Shown: piece by piece, positions 35,466 to 46,109 of the stretch
Layout of the letters: every line of letters begins with the position of its first letter
Numbering within the stretch: position 1 is the first letter of the stretch
DNA from: Novosphingobium resinovorum
GTDB taxonomy: Bacteria > Pseudomonadota > Alphaproteobacteria > Sphingomonadales > Sphingomonadaceae
Direction of reading: 5' to 3'
Assembly: GCF_001742225.1 (NCBI RefSeq)
Contig: NZ_CP017075.1
Coordinates: 2,046,001-2,110,000, forward strand
Length of the DNA: 64,000 bases
Program-made: the position numbers and the translations under genes
The notes under the pieces: generated by a model
Seen by the model: only the letters and a program-made list of their open reading frames with translations
Databases searched by the model: none
Told to the model about the DNA's origin: nothing

Positions 35466-35977
35466 GAATTCAGACTCGTTCGGTAAAGCGGGGTTTGCAG
35501 GTCGCGGACGGCTTCGGAGCAGCCCTTGTCCCAGGGGAAGAGGCCGTCGTCGACGCCCGGCCAGACGATCTGCATCGCGCGGGACATCTCCTCGCCCTCA
35601 TGCTCGGCGTACCACATCGCCGAGTTGAAGTAGTGCGGGATCAGGCATTCCGGCTCGACTTCGCGCAGCACGCAGCGGTGGCCCTTGAGGAGACCATCGA
35701 CGACCTTCCAGTCCTCCATCTCGAAGCCCTCGCGGCACATGTCGAGCAAGCCGTTGATGACGGCGGCGGAGAGTTCGGTCGAGAAACCGAAGACGATCAC
35801 CTCGGGCTGGCTGACACTGGTGCGAAAGCCGACCGAATAGGCGAAGCGTTCCTCGCCCTCATCCTCGTCGTCCTCATCCGGTTCATCGGGCGGGGTGACG
35901 ACGGTGATGTGGCAGCCGAATTCCTCGATATTGTCGAGGATCTGCTGTTCGTGGCGGCTGAGGCGGTCGTCTCTCAC
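35462..35977 (-). CDS. DUF4262 protein embedded in the dcw cluster
   Basis: A 171-residue protein of the DUF4262 type. Visible features are the N-terminal RHEQQILDNIEEFGCHITVV, an acidic insert of mainly Asp/Glu (DEPDEDDEDEGEE), FAYSVGFRTSVSQPEVIVFG, and a C-terminal region of aromatic and acidic residues. I choose GTG 35977, which overlaps the murB stop as GTGA, instead of an ATG 10 codons earlier inside murB. The stop overlaps the ddl ATG. It is therefore translated as part of the wall operon, although no wall function is known for the family. Confidence 0.82.
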   Translation of the reverse strand: MRDDRLSRHEQQILDNIEEFGCHITVVTPPDEPDEDDEDEGEERFAYSVGFRTSVSQPEVIVFGFSTELSAAVINGLLDMCREGFEMEDWKVVDGLLKGHRCVLREVEPECLIPHYFNSAMWYAEHEGEEMSRAMQIVWPGVDDGLFPWDKGCSEAVRDLQTPLYRTSLNS

Positions 35978-36873
35978 GGCCGCTTCCCCACGCGCTGGAT
36001 TTCCCATTCGAGATCGACGCCGGAGGTGTCCTTCACCCGGCGGCGCACTTCGTCACCGAGGTTCTCGATGTCCTCGCTGGTGGCCTCGCCGGTGTTGAGG
36101 AGGAAGTTGGTGTGCTTCTCGCTCACTTGCGCGCCGCCCAGCGTGAGACCGCGGCAGCCAGCCTCGTCCACCAGCTTCCACGCGGCGTGGCCCTCGGGGT
36201 TCTTGAAGGTGGAGCCGCCGGTCTTGGAACGCAGCGGCTGCGACGCCTCGCGCGCGGCGGAGATGCGGTCCATCTCGGCCTGGATCGCGGCAGGCTCGCC
36301 GGTACGGCCCTTGAAGCGCGCGGAGACGACCACCGCGCCCTCGGGCAGCTGGGAATGGCGGTAGGTATAGCCGAGATCGGCATTGCCCAGCGTCACCAGC
36401 TCGCCCGAGCGCAGCACCACGTCGCAGTCGATCAGGATGTCCTTGACCTCGCCGCCATAGGCGCCGCCGTTCATCCGCACGAAACCGCCCACGGTGCCGG
36501 GGATCGAGCGCAGGAATTCCACGCCCGCGATCCCTGCATCGCGCGCGGTCGAGGACACGAGGATGCCCGAGGCACCGCCGCCGCAGTCGAGCGTGACGTC
36601 ATCCACCTTGGTGACCTTGGCGAAGGCCTTGCCCAGCCGGATCACCACGCCCGGAACGCCGCCGTCGCGCACGATCATGTTGGAACCGAGGCCCAGCGCC
36701 ATCAGCGGCACCGCCGGGTCCAGAGCGCGCAGGAAATCCTGCAGGTCGGCCAGATCCTTTGGCTCGAACAGCCACTGCGCATGGCCGCCCGCCTTGAACC
36801 AGACGAGCGGGGCCAGCGGCGCATTGGCCGTCAGCTTGCCCCGAACCGCCGTCTGATCGAACGTGAGTGTCAC
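35974..36873 (-). CDS. murB: UDP-N-acetylenolpyruvoylglucosamine reductase
   Basis: A 299-residue flavoenzyme that completes UDP-MurNAc. The FAD-binding part includes [15 protein letters not shown] and [14 protein letters not shown]. The signature [20 protein letters not shown] follows. Later come [14 protein letters not shown] and [29 protein letters not shown], which contains the catalytic Ser and fits the type I MurB pattern. The GTG start at 36873 overlaps the murC stop by 4 bp. An upstream ATG would lie inside murC. Confidence 0.96.
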   Translation of the reverse strand: MTLTFDQTAVRGKLTANAPLAPLVWFKAGGHAQWLFEPKDLADLQDFLRALDPAVPLMALGLGSNMIVRDGGVPGVVIRLGKAFAKVTKVDDVTLDCGGGASGILVSSTARDAGIAGVEFLRSIPGTVGGFVRMNGGAYGGEVKDILIDCDVVLRSGELVTLGNADLGYTYRHSQLPEGAVVVSARFKGRTGEPAAIQAEMDRISAAREASQPLRSKTGGSTFKNPEGHAAWKLVDEAGCRGLTLGGAQVSEKHTNFLLNTGEATSEDIENLGDEVRRRVKDTSGVDLEWEIQRVGKRP

Positions 36874-38291
36874 CCCGCCCTCCGCACGCGAATGCTGTCG
36901 GCAAGGCCGGCTGCCCACTTGGTGATATCGCCCGCGCCGAGGCACACGATCATGTCGCCCGGCTGGATCGAGCCCGCCAGCACCTCCGCCAGCGCGTCCG
37001 CGCCCGCGATGACCTGCGCCGAACGATGCCCGCGCGCCTTCATGCCCGAGACCATCTCCGCGCTGTCCACGCCCTCGATCGGCTGCTCGCCCGCCGCGTA
37101 GACCGGCGCGGCATAGACCACGTCGGCGTCATTGAAGGCGCCCTGGAAATCTTCCATGTGGTCGCGCAGGCGGGTGAAGCGGTGCGGCTGCACCACTGCG
37201 ATGACGCGGTTTTGGACGCCCTCGCGCGCGGCGGCGAGCACGGCGCGGATTTCTACCGGGTGGTGGCCGTAGTCGTCGATCACAGTGACGCTGCCGCCAT
37301 CCAGTTCCACTTCACCGACCTTGGTGAAACGCCGTTTCACGCCGCCGAACTTGGAGAAGCCGGTCTGGATGCAGGCGTCCGAGCAGCCCATCTCCACCGC
37401 CACGCCCACGGCGGCGAGCGCGTTCTGGACGTTGTGGCGGCCCGGCATCGGCAGTTCGATGCCCTCGATCCGGCGGAAGCTGCCGTCACGCTGGCGCAGC
37501 GCCACGTCGAAGCGGTTGCCTCCGGGGATCGGCGTCACGTTCTCGCCGCGAATGTCGGCCTGGGCGGAGAAGCCGTACGTCACCACGCGGCGGTCGCGCA
37601 CCTTGGGGATGATCGCCTGCACTTCGGGGTGATCGATGCACAGCATCGCCGCGCCGTAGAACGGCACGTTCTCGATGAATTCGACGAAGGATTCCTTGAT
37701 CCTCTCGAACGAGCCGTAGTGATCGAGGTGCTCGGGGTCGATGTTGGTGACGATCGCGATCGTGCCGTCGAGGCGCAGGAACGAACCGTCGCTCTCGTCG
37801 GCCTCGACCACCATCCAGTCCGACGCGCCGAGGCGCGCGTTCGATCCGTAGGAATTGATGATGCCGCCGTTGATGACCGTCGGGTCTACGCCGCCCGCAT
37901 CGAGCAGCGCCGCGACCATCGAGGTCGTGGTGGTCTTGCCATGCGTACCCGCCACCGCGACGGTGTTCTTGAGCCGCATCAGTTCGGCCAGCATTTCCGC
38001 GCGGCGCACCACCGGGATGCGGTGTTCAAGGGCGTAGACGACCTCGGGATTCTCGCGTTTCACCGCCGTCGAAGTGACGACCACCGCCGCGCCCTCGACG
38101 TTCTCGGCGGCGTGGCCGATCATCACCTTGATCCCGCGCGCGCGCAGGCCCTCGACGACATAGCCCTCGGCAATGTCGCTGCCCTGCACCGAGTAGCCGA
38201 GGTTGTGCATGACCTCGGCGATGCCCGACATGCCGATGCCGCCGATCCCGACGAAATGGATGGTCCCGATTTCGGTGCCGACGCCCTTCAC
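36870..38291 (-). CDS. murC: UDP-N-acetylmuramate--L-alanine ligase
   Basis: A 473-residue Mur ligase adding the first stem residue. The UDP-binding domain is [19 protein letters not shown]. The ATP loop is [26 protein letters not shown] follows, and the C-terminal domain contains [16 protein letters not shown]. The GTG start at 38291 overlaps the murG stop by 4 bp (GTGA). Length and motif order are standard. Confidence 0.97.
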   Translation of the reverse strand: MKGVGTEIGTIHFVGIGGIGMSGIAEVMHNLGYSVQGSDIAEGYVVEGLRARGIKVMIGHAAENVEGAAVVVTSTAVKRENPEVVYALEHRIPVVRRAEMLAELMRLKNTVAVAGTHGKTTTTSMVAALLDAGGVDPTVINGGIINSYGSNARLGASDWMVVEADESDGSFLRLDGTIAIVTNIDPEHLDHYGSFERIKESFVEFIENVPFYGAAMLCIDHPEVQAIIPKVRDRRVVTYGFSAQADIRGENVTPIPGGNRFDVALRQRDGSFRRIEGIELPMPGRHNVQNALAAVGVAVEMGCSDACIQTGFSKFGGVKRRFTKVGEVELDGGSVTVIDDYGHHPVEIRAVLAAAREGVQNRVIAVVQPHRFTRLRDHMEDFQGAFNDADVVYAAPVYAAGEQPIEGVDSAEMVSGMKARGHRSAQVIAGADALAEVLAGSIQPGDMIVCLGAGDITKWAAGLADSIRVRRAG

Positions 38292-39547
38292 TTCATATTC
38301 TCCATCGCCAGTGCTTCGCCGCCCTTGGCTGCACTGGCCTTCTCCATGCGAATGACGTCCATGATCGGCGCCGCGCCGAAGCTCTCGACGAGGTCGGCCA
38401 GATCGCGCGCGGCGTTCGGATAGCCGCAGTTCCACGAGGCATGCGCGGCGTTCGCCAGCGTCTCGGGATGCTGGGCGATCGCCTGGATCTGCAGGCACAA
38501 GTCCTTGGCCATCTTCTGATGGACCTCGGCCTGTTCGCTGAGCAGCGCATTGCGCTTGTCGCCCTTGTAGGCGTCGGGATTCTCGGTGGTGACGGCAGGC
38601 TGGCGGATCACCCGCGCGCCGCCGCCTGCGACCATCTCGCGCGCGTTGACGCTCTGGTGGTCGTCCATCGCATAGGGCAGCGGGATCAGGATCGCCGGAC
38701 GGCCCACGGCGGTCAGTTCCGCGATCGTCGAGGCGCCCGAGCGGCCGATGAACAGGTGCGCCCCTGCAAGGCGCTCGGCCATGTTCTCGAAATAGGTCGC
38801 CAGTTCCGCCGGAATGCCGTGCGCGGCGTAGCGTTCGCGCACCCGCTCGATGTCTTCGGCGCGGGCCTGCTGGATCACCTGCAGGCGCGAACGCAGCGCC
38901 GGGGGCAGCATCGCCAGACCTTCGGGCACGACGTCAGAGAGCACCCGCGCGCCCTGACTGCCGCCGGTGACGAGAATGCGGAACAGGCTGTCCTCGGTGA
39001 ATTCGGGGTACGGCTGCTCGCGCAGGCGCAGCACATCCTCGCGCACCGGGTTGCCGACGACGGTGACCTTGCCGGCCAGCGCCGGATCCAGCTTCTCGGT
39101 CTTCTCGGCCGAGGTGGCGATGGCGTCCACCTTCTTGGCGAACCAGCGGTTCACGCGGCCCAGCACCGAGTTCTGCTCATGCAGCACGATCGGCAGCTTC
39201 GCGGCGCGCGCGGCCAGCATCGTCGGCATCGCCGGATAACCGCCGAAGCCGACCACGGCGGTCGGCTCGAAGCTCTCGAACAGGCGCAGCGCCATGCGGC
39301 GACCGGCCAGCACGCCCTTCGCGCCCTTGAGCCAGCCGAGCGGGTTCTTCCCCGCGATGCGGCCCTGCGGCAGGACGTGGGTGGTGAGGTAATCAGGCTT
39401 GCCGGGGATCGCGGCCCCGCGTTGATCCGTCACCAGCGCGACGTGGTGGCCGCGCGCGTGCAGTTCGGCGGCGAGCGCGAAGGCGGGGATCAGGTGTCCG
39501 CCAGTGCCGCCGGCCGCAAGCACGTAGTGGCGCGAAACCGAACTCAT
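38288..39547 (-). CDS. murG: Lipid II synthase MurG
   Basis: A 419-residue GT28 glycosyltransferase that adds GlcNAc to lipid I at the inner membrane face. The N-terminal loop [17 protein letters not shown] and the second Gly loop [14 protein letters not shown] are present. The donor site has [12 protein letters not shown] and [24 protein letters not shown], followed by [11 protein letters not shown]. The protein is about 60 residues longer than E. coli MurG because of extra sequence in the C-terminal part (after [10 protein letters not shown]). It overlaps ftsW and murC by 4 bp each. Confidence 0.96.
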   Translation of the reverse strand: MSSVSRHYVLAAGGTGGHLIPAFALAAELHARGHHVALVTDQRGAAIPGKPDYLTTHVLPQGRIAGKNPLGWLKGAKGVLAGRRMALRLFESFEPTAVVGFGGYPAMPTMLAARAAKLPIVLHEQNSVLGRVNRWFAKKVDAIATSAEKTEKLDPALAGKVTVVGNPVREDVLRLREQPYPEFTEDSLFRILVTGGSQGARVLSDVVPEGLAMLPPALRSRLQVIQQARAEDIERVRERYAAHGIPAELATYFENMAERLAGAHLFIGRSGASTIAELTAVGRPAILIPLPYAMDDHQSVNAREMVAGGGARVIRQPAVTTENPDAYKGDKRNALLSEQAEVHQKMAKDLCLQIQAIAQHPETLANAAHASWNCGYPNAARDLADLVESFGAAPIMDVIRMEKASAAKGGEALAMENMK

Positions 39548-40734
39548 GACATATCTCCGATGGCGCGCAGGCTGAACTTCTCGCGCTGGATGAACGGGTT
39601 GCGCCGGGTCACCGCGAGCAGCAGGCCCATGGAGAGGCACATCGCCACGGTGGACGAACCACCATAGCTGATGAGCGGCAGGGTCATGCCCTTGGACGGG
39701 AACAACTGCAGGTTGACGAGGATGTTGATGAAGGCCTGCCCGCCGAACTGCGCGGCGAAGCCCGATGCGGCGAGCACCGTGAACAGGTCCTCCTCGTCCA
39801 CCAGCCGCAGGATCACCCGCGTCAGGATCGCCAGGTAGAGGATCACGATGACCATGCAGGCGAGCAACCCGAATTCCTCGCCGATGACGGAGAAGATGTA
39901 GTCGGTATGCGCCTCGGGCAGCGCCATCTTGCGCGTGCCCATCCAGAAGCCAAGCCCGGTCCACCCGCCGTTGAGCAGCGTGCGCTGGGCGAGGTCCACC
40001 TGATCGAAGGCCGAGCCGCCGAACAGGAAGTTGTCGATGCGGTTGCGGCCGTTGTCATAAGTGAAATACATCAGGACAAGACCCGCGATGCCTGCGCCCG
40101 CGAACATCCCGATGCGCTTCACGTCGATGCCCGACAGCAGGATCATCACCAGAAACGCGCCGGAAAACAGCATCGTCGAGCCGAAGTCCGGCTGGAGCAT
40201 CAGCAGCGCGCCGAGCAGGCCCATCACCGCGAAGCAGATGCCGACGACCGGAATCTGCGGATCACGCGCGCGCCACGAGACGATCCATGCCAGCAGGATC
40301 GGCCAGCCGCACTTGAGGAACTCCGACGGCTGGAGCGAGATGCCGAAGCGCAGCCAGCGCTTGGCACCGTTCACCTCGGACCCGACGATCGGCACCAGCA
40401 CCAGCGCGAACAGCATCGCCGCGCCGAGCAGGATGCCGAAGCGCCGGGCGCTCTCCTTGGTCAGGCTGGAGGCCCAGAACATCGCCGCAAGGCCCAGCAA
40501 CTGCCAGCGCATGTGCAGGTAGAAGAAGTGCAGCGAACGCAGCTTCTCCACCGAAGTCGAGAGACGCTTGGCGCTCGCGGGCGAACCCGCCGCCACGGCG
40601 ACCGCGCCGATCGCCATCAGGATCAGCACGAGGACCAGCGTAGGCCGGTCGATCTCCTGCCACCAGATCGCGATCTGGCTGCGACGGTTGCGGTTGTAGC
40701 GCTGCGCGTTCGGGCCTTGCGCAAGGGTGGCCAT
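39544..40734 (-). CDS. ftsW: SEDS peptidoglycan glycosyltransferase FtsW
   Basis: A 396-residue polytopic SEDS protein that polymerises lipid II at the septum with FtsI. Signatures are VNGAKRWLRFGISLQPSEFLK, LMLQPDFGSTML, AHTDYIFSVIGEEFGLL and LQLFPSKGMTLPLISYGGSS. The cytoplasmic N-terminus is basic (NRNRRSQ). The ATG overlaps the murD stop by one base. Position between murD and murG is the standard dcw order. Confidence 0.97.
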   Translation of the reverse strand: MATLAQGPNAQRYNRNRRSQIAIWWQEIDRPTLVLVLILMAIGAVAVAAGSPASAKRLSTSVEKLRSLHFFYLHMRWQLLGLAAMFWASSLTKESARRFGILLGAAMLFALVLVPIVGSEVNGAKRWLRFGISLQPSEFLKCGWPILLAWIVSWRARDPQIPVVGICFAVMGLLGALLMLQPDFGSTMLFSGAFLVMILLSGIDVKRIGMFAGAGIAGLVLMYFTYDNGRNRIDNFLFGGSAFDQVDLAQRTLLNGGWTGLGFWMGTRKMALPEAHTDYIFSVIGEEFGLLACMVIVILYLAILTRVILRLVDEEDLFTVLAASGFAAQFGGQAFINILVNLQLFPSKGMTLPLISYGGSSTVAMCLSMGLLLAVTRRNPFIQREKFSLRAIGDMS

Positions 40735-42086
40735 CAGTCCTGCTCCCCTTTGGCGTTTTCGGCCAAAAGCGCCTCGACGATCTGGCGAAACACGTCACCC
40801 CGCGCCTCATAGTCGCGGAACTGGTCGAAGCTGGCGCAGGCCGGTGACAGCATGACGACGTCGCCGGGCTTGGCCGCGGCCATCGCCTGACGGATCGCCT
40901 CGGCCATCATCTCGCTGCGATGGACCTGCGTGTAGGGCGAGAGGATTTCCGCGAAGAGCGGTCCCGCGTCACCGATGGTATAGGCGGCGGCGATGTTGCC
41001 GAAGAACGGCTTGCACTCGTCGAGGTTGTCGCCCTTGGGCAGACCGCCGAGAATCCAGTGGATGCGCGGCTCCGGATCCGGCGGGAATGCCGCGATCGCG
41101 GGCGCGGTGGAGGCCGGGTTGGTCGCCTTGGAATCGTTGATGTAGGTGACGCCGTTCGCCACCGCGACGCGCTCCATGCGGTGCGGGAGGCCGCTGAAGG
41201 TGCGCAGGCCCTTGCGCCACTGCGCCTTCTTCACCCCCAGCGCCTCGACGATGGCGACGGCCACGGCGGCGTTCTGGAGGTTGTGCGGCCCCTGCAGCGA
41301 GGGCCATTCCTTCTGGATCTCGACGAGGTCGGCCCCGTCCGCAAAGCGCACCAGACCGGGCGCGCGGCGCGCGGCCTCGATATGGGCGATCGACCGCGTC
41401 TCCTTGTCGCCGACACCGAACACGGCCTGCCGCTCGCGCCCCTGCATGGAGAAGAGGCGCCCCTTGGAGGCGGCGTAAGCCTCGAACCCGTCGTAGCGGT
41501 CGAGGTGGTCGGGGGTGATGTTGAGCAGCGCCGCCACGTCGCAGTCGAGGCTGCGGGTGATGTCGATCTGGTAGCTCGACAGTTCGAGCACGTAGACGCC
41601 GCCCTCGGGCAAAGGCTCAGGGCCGAGCACCGGCACGCCGATGTTGCCGCCCGCGCGCGCCGGAACGCCCGCGACTTCGAGCAGGTGGCAGACCAGCGAA
41701 GTGGTGGTGGACTTGCCGTTGGTGCCGGTGATGCCGACCACGCGGTGCGCGGGCAGGCTGGCGCGGGCCAGCGCGAAAAGTTCGATATCGCCGATCACCG
41801 GCACGCCTGCACGCTCGGCCGCTTCGGCGATGGGGTGGCGGTTCAGCGGAATGCCGGGCGAGACGACGACGCCGTCATAGCCGGTAATGTCGGCGCTGAC
41901 CGGGTCGGCCAGTTCCACCTTGCCGCAGTCGGTCCACTCGCACAGCTGCTGGCGCGCCTCGTCGCGGCTGTCCCAGGCCATGACGTGCGCCCCGCTCTCC
42001 ACCAGCGTTGCGACGGCGGTAAGGCCCGAACGCGCAAGGCCGAGGACCGCGTAGCGCTTGCCGGCGAAGATGGGGGAGACGATCAC
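40734..42086 (-). CDS. murD: UDP-MurNAc-L-Ala--D-glutamate ligase
   Basis: A 450-residue Mur ligase adding D-Glu. The N-terminal domain is YAVLGLARSGLTAVATLVESGA. The ATP loop is GITGTNGKSTTTSL. PDHLDRYDGFEAYAASKGRLF follows, with the C-terminal HRMERVAVANGVTYINDSKATNP, which matches the family signature. The start is GTG at 42086, with GAGGAGGG upstream and no closer ATG. A 13-bp gap separates it from mraY, one of the few non-overlapping junctions in the cluster. Confidence 0.96.
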   Translation of the reverse strand: MIVSPIFAGKRYAVLGLARSGLTAVATLVESGAHVMAWDSRDEARQQLCEWTDCGKVELADPVSADITGYDGVVVSPGIPLNRHPIAEAAERAGVPVIGDIELFALARASLPAHRVVGITGTNGKSTTTSLVCHLLEVAGVPARAGGNIGVPVLGPEPLPEGGVYVLELSSYQIDITRSLDCDVAALLNITPDHLDRYDGFEAYAASKGRLFSMQGRERQAVFGVGDKETRSIAHIEAARRAPGLVRFADGADLVEIQKEWPSLQGPHNLQNAAVAVAIVEALGVKKAQWRKGLRTFSGLPHRMERVAVANGVTYINDSKATNPASTAPAIAAFPPDPEPRIHWILGGLPKGDNLDECKPFFGNIAAAYTIGDAGPLFAEILSPYTQVHRSEMMAEAIRQAMAAAKPGDVVMLSPACASFDQFRDYEARGDVFRQIVEALLAENAKGEQD

Positions 42087-42099
42087 GCGCCTGCCCTCC

Positions 42100-43170
42100 T
42101 CAACGCAGTTTCAGAGTGGCGAGGCCCAGCACCGCAAGGACGATCGAGATGATCCAGAAGCGGATCACGACGGTCGATTCCTTCCAGCCTTTCTGCTCGA
42201 AGTGGTGGTGGATCGGCGCCATGCGGAACACGCGGCGGCCGGTGCGCTTGAACCAGAAGACCTGGATGATGACCGAGGCCGCCTCCAGCACGAACAGCCC
42301 GCCGACCACCGCCAGCACGATCTCGTGATGCGCGGCGACCGCGATGCACCCCAAAGCGCCGCCGAGGGCGAGGCTGCCGGTGTCGCCCATGAACACGGCG
42401 GCAGGCGGCGCGTTGAACCACAGGAAGGCGAGGCCCGCCCCCATGATCCCGGCGCAGAAGATCGCCAGTTCGCCCGCGCGCGGAACATGCGGGATGCCGA
42501 GGTACGTGGCGTAGTCGACGCGGCCCGCGAGGTAGCAGATGATCGCAAACGTGCCCGCCGCGATGATGACTGGCATCGTCGCGAGGCCGTCGAGGCCGTC
42601 GGTCAGGTTCACCGCGTTGCCCGCACCCACGATTACCACGGCGGCGAAGACGTAGTAGAACGGGCCGAGCGGAATGTAGCGGCCCGACAGGAACGGCACG
42701 TAAAGGTTCGTATTCAGCTGGCTGACGATGATGTAGGACGCGATGCCCGCCACCACGAATTCCAGCAACAGCCTGATCTTGCTCGACAATCCGGCGTGGT
42801 GGCGCTTGGTCACCTTGTCGTAGTCGTCAAGGAAGCCGATTGCGCCGAAGCCCACCGTCACCGCCACGCAGGCCCAGACGAACGGGTTGGTCACGTCCAT
42901 GAACAGGATCATCGAGCCGATCAGCGCGGTAAGGATCATCAGGCCGCCCATCGTGGGCGTACCGCGCTTGGCGAGGTGGCTCTGCGGACCGTCCTCGCGG
43001 ATCGGCTGGCCCTTGCCCTGACGGACTCGCAGCATGTTGATGAACTTGGGGCCGATGATCAGGCCGATCACCAGCGCCGTCATGAAGGCGGCGCCCGAAC
43101 GGAACGTCTGGTAGCGGAAGAGGTTGGACAGTCCCTCGTAGTGGAACCATTCTGCGATGAGATACAGCAT
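42100..43170 (-). CDS. mraY: Phospho-MurNAc-pentapeptide transferase
   Basis: A 356-residue membrane enzyme that makes lipid I. It has about ten helices. Family markers are [12 protein letters not shown] near the N-terminus, [15 protein letters not shown] (the Asp pair), [26 protein letters not shown], and [13 protein letters not shown] at the end, the HHH motif. It lies 17 bp downstream of murF. Confidence 0.97.
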   Translation of the reverse strand: MLYLIAEWFHYEGLSNLFRYQTFRSGAAFMTALVIGLIIGPKFINMLRVRQGKGQPIREDGPQSHLAKRGTPTMGGLMILTALIGSMILFMDVTNPFVWACVAVTVGFGAIGFLDDYDKVTKRHHAGLSSKIRLLLEFVVAGIASYIIVSQLNTNLYVPFLSGRYIPLGPFYYVFAAVVIVGAGNAVNLTDGLDGLATMPVIIAAGTFAIICYLAGRVDYATYLGIPHVPRAGELAIFCAGIMGAGLAFLWFNAPPAAVFMGDTGSLALGGALGCIAVAAHHEIVLAVVGGLFVLEAASVIIQVFWFKRTGRRVFRMAPIHHHFEQKGWKESTVVIRFWIISIVLAVLGLATLKLR

Positions 43171-43187
43171 CTTGCGGGCTTTCGCCC

Positions 43188-44645
43188 CTACCCTTCCGTC
43201 TTTCCTAGCGCCGTCACGAGTGCCGCCAGACCCACCGAATTCGAGCCCTTGACGAGGATGGCGTCATCCCGTTCGAGGCCGAAAGCGCGCAAGGTTTCGA
43301 CAGCTTCCCGCACAGTTGCGCAATGGGCGAATGCCACCGGTTTGCCAAGGCCGGAAGCCCCGGATTTCCCCAGTTCCACCGCCAAAGCACTCATCTCATC
43401 GCCGACAAGAATCGCATAGTCGACACCCGCCTCGCGGATCGGTTCGGCGAGGCCGGCGTGATAGTCGGGACCGTGGCTGCCCAGTTCCTTCATCGCGCCG
43501 AGAACGGCGATCCGGCGCTTGGCGGGCGTACGGCCCAGCTGCGCCAGCGTGGCGCGCATCGAGGCGGGGTTCGCGTTGTAGCTTTCGTCGATCAGCAGGG
43601 CCTTGCCGCCCTCAACATCGATCTCCATCCGTGCACCGCGACCGGCCAGCCCGCCCATCTCGGCAAGCGCGACCCCAGCGGCACCCAAGTCGCCCTTAAC
43701 GGCACGTACCGCAGCCATGACGGCCAGCGAGTTGATCGCCTGATGCTCCCCGGGCGCGGCGACGGTGTAGCACACGCGCCGGTCGCCCATGTCGATGGTG
43801 ACGAGCGAGCCGCCGCCGATCGCGGGCACCGCGTCGAGCAGCCGCACGTCCGCATCCGCCGCCTTGCCGAACGACACGACCTTGGCTCCCAGTGCCAGCG
43901 CCGCATCGCGCAGGCGCAGGAAGTGCGGGCTGTCGGCGGGGATGACGGCGGTTCCGCCCTCTTCCAGTCCCTCGAAGATTTCCGCCTTGGCGTCGGCGAT
44001 GGCCTCTTCGGAACCCAGCATCTCGATGTGCGCGGGGGCGATCGTGGTGATTAGCGCGACGTTCGGGCGAACATGCCGGGTCAGCGCGGCGATCTCGCCC
44101 GCGTGGTTCATGCCCATTTCGAAAATGCCGTAGCGTGCGCGGCTGGGCATGCGGGCAAGGCTGAGCGGGACGCCGACGTGGTTGTTGTAGCTCTTGACCG
44201 AACGGTGCGCGTCCCCCCGGCTGGAGCGGTCGAGCGCGGCGAAGATCATCTCCTTCACACCCGTCTTGCCGACCGAGCCGGTGACGCCGATGATCGGGCC
44301 GCGCGCACGCAGGCGGGCCGCCGCGCCGAGGCGTTCGAGCGCCTCCATCGTGTCTTCGACAAGGATATGCGGGCCATCGACCGGGCGGTCCACCACCACG
44401 GCCGCCGCGCCCTTGGCGAAGGCGGCCTCGACGAAGCGGTGGCCGTCCATCGCCTCGCCCTTGAGCGCGAAGAACAAGTCGCCGGGCTGGACGTCGCGGC
44501 TGTCGATCTCGACGCCGGAGACGGTGAAGTCCGTGCTCGCCTCCCCCTTCACCGCGCGCGCGATGGCGTCTGCGTCCCACAGGACCAGCGGATTGTCCTC
44601 CAGCGGCGCGGCGGGCCAGTCGAGGATCCGGGTGATGGCGTTCAT
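43188..44645 (-). CDS. murF: UDP-MurNAc-tripeptide--D-Ala-D-Ala ligase
   Basis: A 485-residue Mur ligase that adds D-Ala-D-Ala. The UDP-binding domain includes [20 protein letters not shown]. The ATP loop is [31 protein letters not shown] and [14 protein letters not shown] are family signatures. Later [16 protein letters not shown] and [16 protein letters not shown] follow. The gap to murE is 3 bp. Confidence 0.96.
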   Translation of the reverse strand: MNAITRILDWPAAPLEDNPLVLWDADAIARAVKGEASTDFTVSGVEIDSRDVQPGDLFFALKGEAMDGHRFVEAAFAKGAAAVVVDRPVDGPHILVEDTMEALERLGAAARLRARGPIIGVTGSVGKTGVKEMIFAALDRSSRGDAHRSVKSYNNHVGVPLSLARMPSRARYGIFEMGMNHAGEIAALTRHVRPNVALITTIAPAHIEMLGSEEAIADAKAEIFEGLEEGGTAVIPADSPHFLRLRDAALALGAKVVSFGKAADADVRLLDAVPAIGGGSLVTIDMGDRRVCYTVAAPGEHQAINSLAVMAAVRAVKGDLGAAGVALAEMGGLAGRGARMEIDVEGGKALLIDESYNANPASMRATLAQLGRTPAKRRIAVLGAMKELGSHGPDYHAGLAEPIREAGVDYAILVGDEMSALAVELGKSGASGLGKPVAFAHCATVREAVETLRAFGLERDDAILVKGSNSVGLAALVTALGKTEG

Positions 44646-44648
44646 GTC

Positions 44649-46109
44649 CTACCTTCCCAGTGAACCGGCCATTTCCCTGGCCACGGTGACGTCGTCGAAT
44701 GGCAGGACGCGCACACTGTCGCCGCTGCCGATGATCTGCCCCTGTTCGTGCCCCTTGCCGGCGATGAGGACGACGTCCCCCGCACCGGCCTCGGCGACGG
44801 CGAGACCAATGGCCTCGCGCCTGTCGCCCACTTCCCGCGCACCCGCTTCCATCCCGGCGAGGATCATCGCCCGGATGGTCGCCGGGTCTTCCCCGCGCGG
44901 ATTGTCGTCGGTGACGATGGCGAGGTCCGCCCCCGCGCTCGCCACTTTGCCCATTTGCGGGCGCTTGCCCTGATCCCGATCGCCGCCCGCGCCGAACACG
45001 GCGATGAGCCTGCCCGTCACATGCGGCCGCAGCGCCGCGATGGCGGCTTCCAGCGCGTCGGGCGTATGCGCGTAATCGACGTAGATCGGCGCGCCGTTCG
45101 TGTTCAGGCCCGCCCGCTCGATCCGGCCGCGTACCGTTACGAGGCGCTTCATCGCATCGAACGTCGCGTCGGCATCGCCGCCGCTGGCGATCACCAGACC
45201 TGCAGCGACAAGCGAGTTGGCGGCCTGATAGGCGCCGATCAGCGGCAGGTCGATCTTGCGGACCTTGCCCGCATATTCGATCTCCAGCGTCTGGCCGAGG
45301 CTCGTGGGCGTGCGCTTGACGAGGCGGATCGCTTCACCCTTCTCGCCTACGGTGAATAGCGTGAGGCCGCGCGCCTTCGCATGTTCGATCGCCTTGTCTG
45401 ACCACACGTCGTCGGCCCAGACGACCGCCGTGCCGCCGTCAACCACGACTTCGTCGAACAGACGCATCTTCGCGGCGAAGTACTCGTCCATCGTCGCATG
45501 ATAATCGAGGTGATCGCGACTGAGGTTGGTGAAGGCGCCCGCCATCACGCGCGGCCCCTCAATGCGGAACTGCGACAACCCGTGGCTCGACGCTTCGTAG
45601 GCGACATGCGTGACACCCTCGCGCGCCAGCCCCGAGAGGTTGGCGAGGAATGTCGCGATATCGGGCGTGGTCAGGCCGGTGGAGACGGTTTCGTCCCCTG
45701 TCGTCACGCCCAGCGTGCCGATCGAGGCGGCGCGTTCGCCCGCCATGCGCCACAGCTGGCGGGTCAGTTCGACGGTGGAGGTCTTGCCGTTGGTGCCGGT
45801 CACCGCCACCAGCGTTTCGGGCACCGGCGCGAAGAACGGCGCGGCCAACTGCGCGAAGAGGCGGCGCGGTTCCTCGGCAGCGAAGTGGATCGCGCCTTCG
45901 ACCACGGCGTCGGGATGCGCGACGATCGCCACCGCGCCCGCCTTGACGGCGGCGGTGATGAAGTCCTCGCCATTGAACTTGGTGCCGCGAAATGCGCCGA
46001 ACACGGTGCCCGGCGCGACCTTGCGGCTGTCGATCGCGAAACCGGTGACGTTGGCGTCGCCGTCTATCGCAGGCAGTCCGGCAGCAGCACAAAGGCCTGA
46101 AAGCTTCAT
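44649..46109 (-). CDS. murE: UDP-MurNAc-L-Ala-D-Glu--meso-DAP ligase
   Basis: A 486-residue Mur ligase adding the third stem residue. VTGFAIDSRKVAPGTVFGAFRGTK lies at the N-terminus, AVTGTNGKTSTVELTRQLW is the ATP loop, and TTPDIATFLANL follows. The specificity motif TDDNPRGEDP carries DNPR, as in meso-diaminopimelate-adding enzymes, so the wall is of the DAP type. The ATG at 46109 overlaps the ftsI stop by 4 bp. The start is fixed by MKLSGLCAAAGL. Confidence 0.97.
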   Translation of the reverse strand: MKLSGLCAAAGLPAIDGDANVTGFAIDSRKVAPGTVFGAFRGTKFNGEDFITAAVKAGAVAIVAHPDAVVEGAIHFAAEEPRRLFAQLAAPFFAPVPETLVAVTGTNGKTSTVELTRQLWRMAGERAASIGTLGVTTGDETVSTGLTTPDIATFLANLSGLAREGVTHVAYEASSHGLSQFRIEGPRVMAGAFTNLSRDHLDYHATMDEYFAAKMRLFDEVVVDGGTAVVWADDVWSDKAIEHAKARGLTLFTVGEKGEAIRLVKRTPTSLGQTLEIEYAGKVRKIDLPLIGAYQAANSLVAAGLVIASGGDADATFDAMKRLVTVRGRIERAGLNTNGAPIYVDYAHTPDALEAAIAALRPHVTGRLIAVFGAGGDRDQGKRPQMGKVASAGADLAIVTDDNPRGEDPATIRAMILAGMEAGAREVGDRREAIGLAVAEAGAGDVVLIAGKGHEQGQIIGSGDSVRVLPFDDVTVAREMAGSLGR

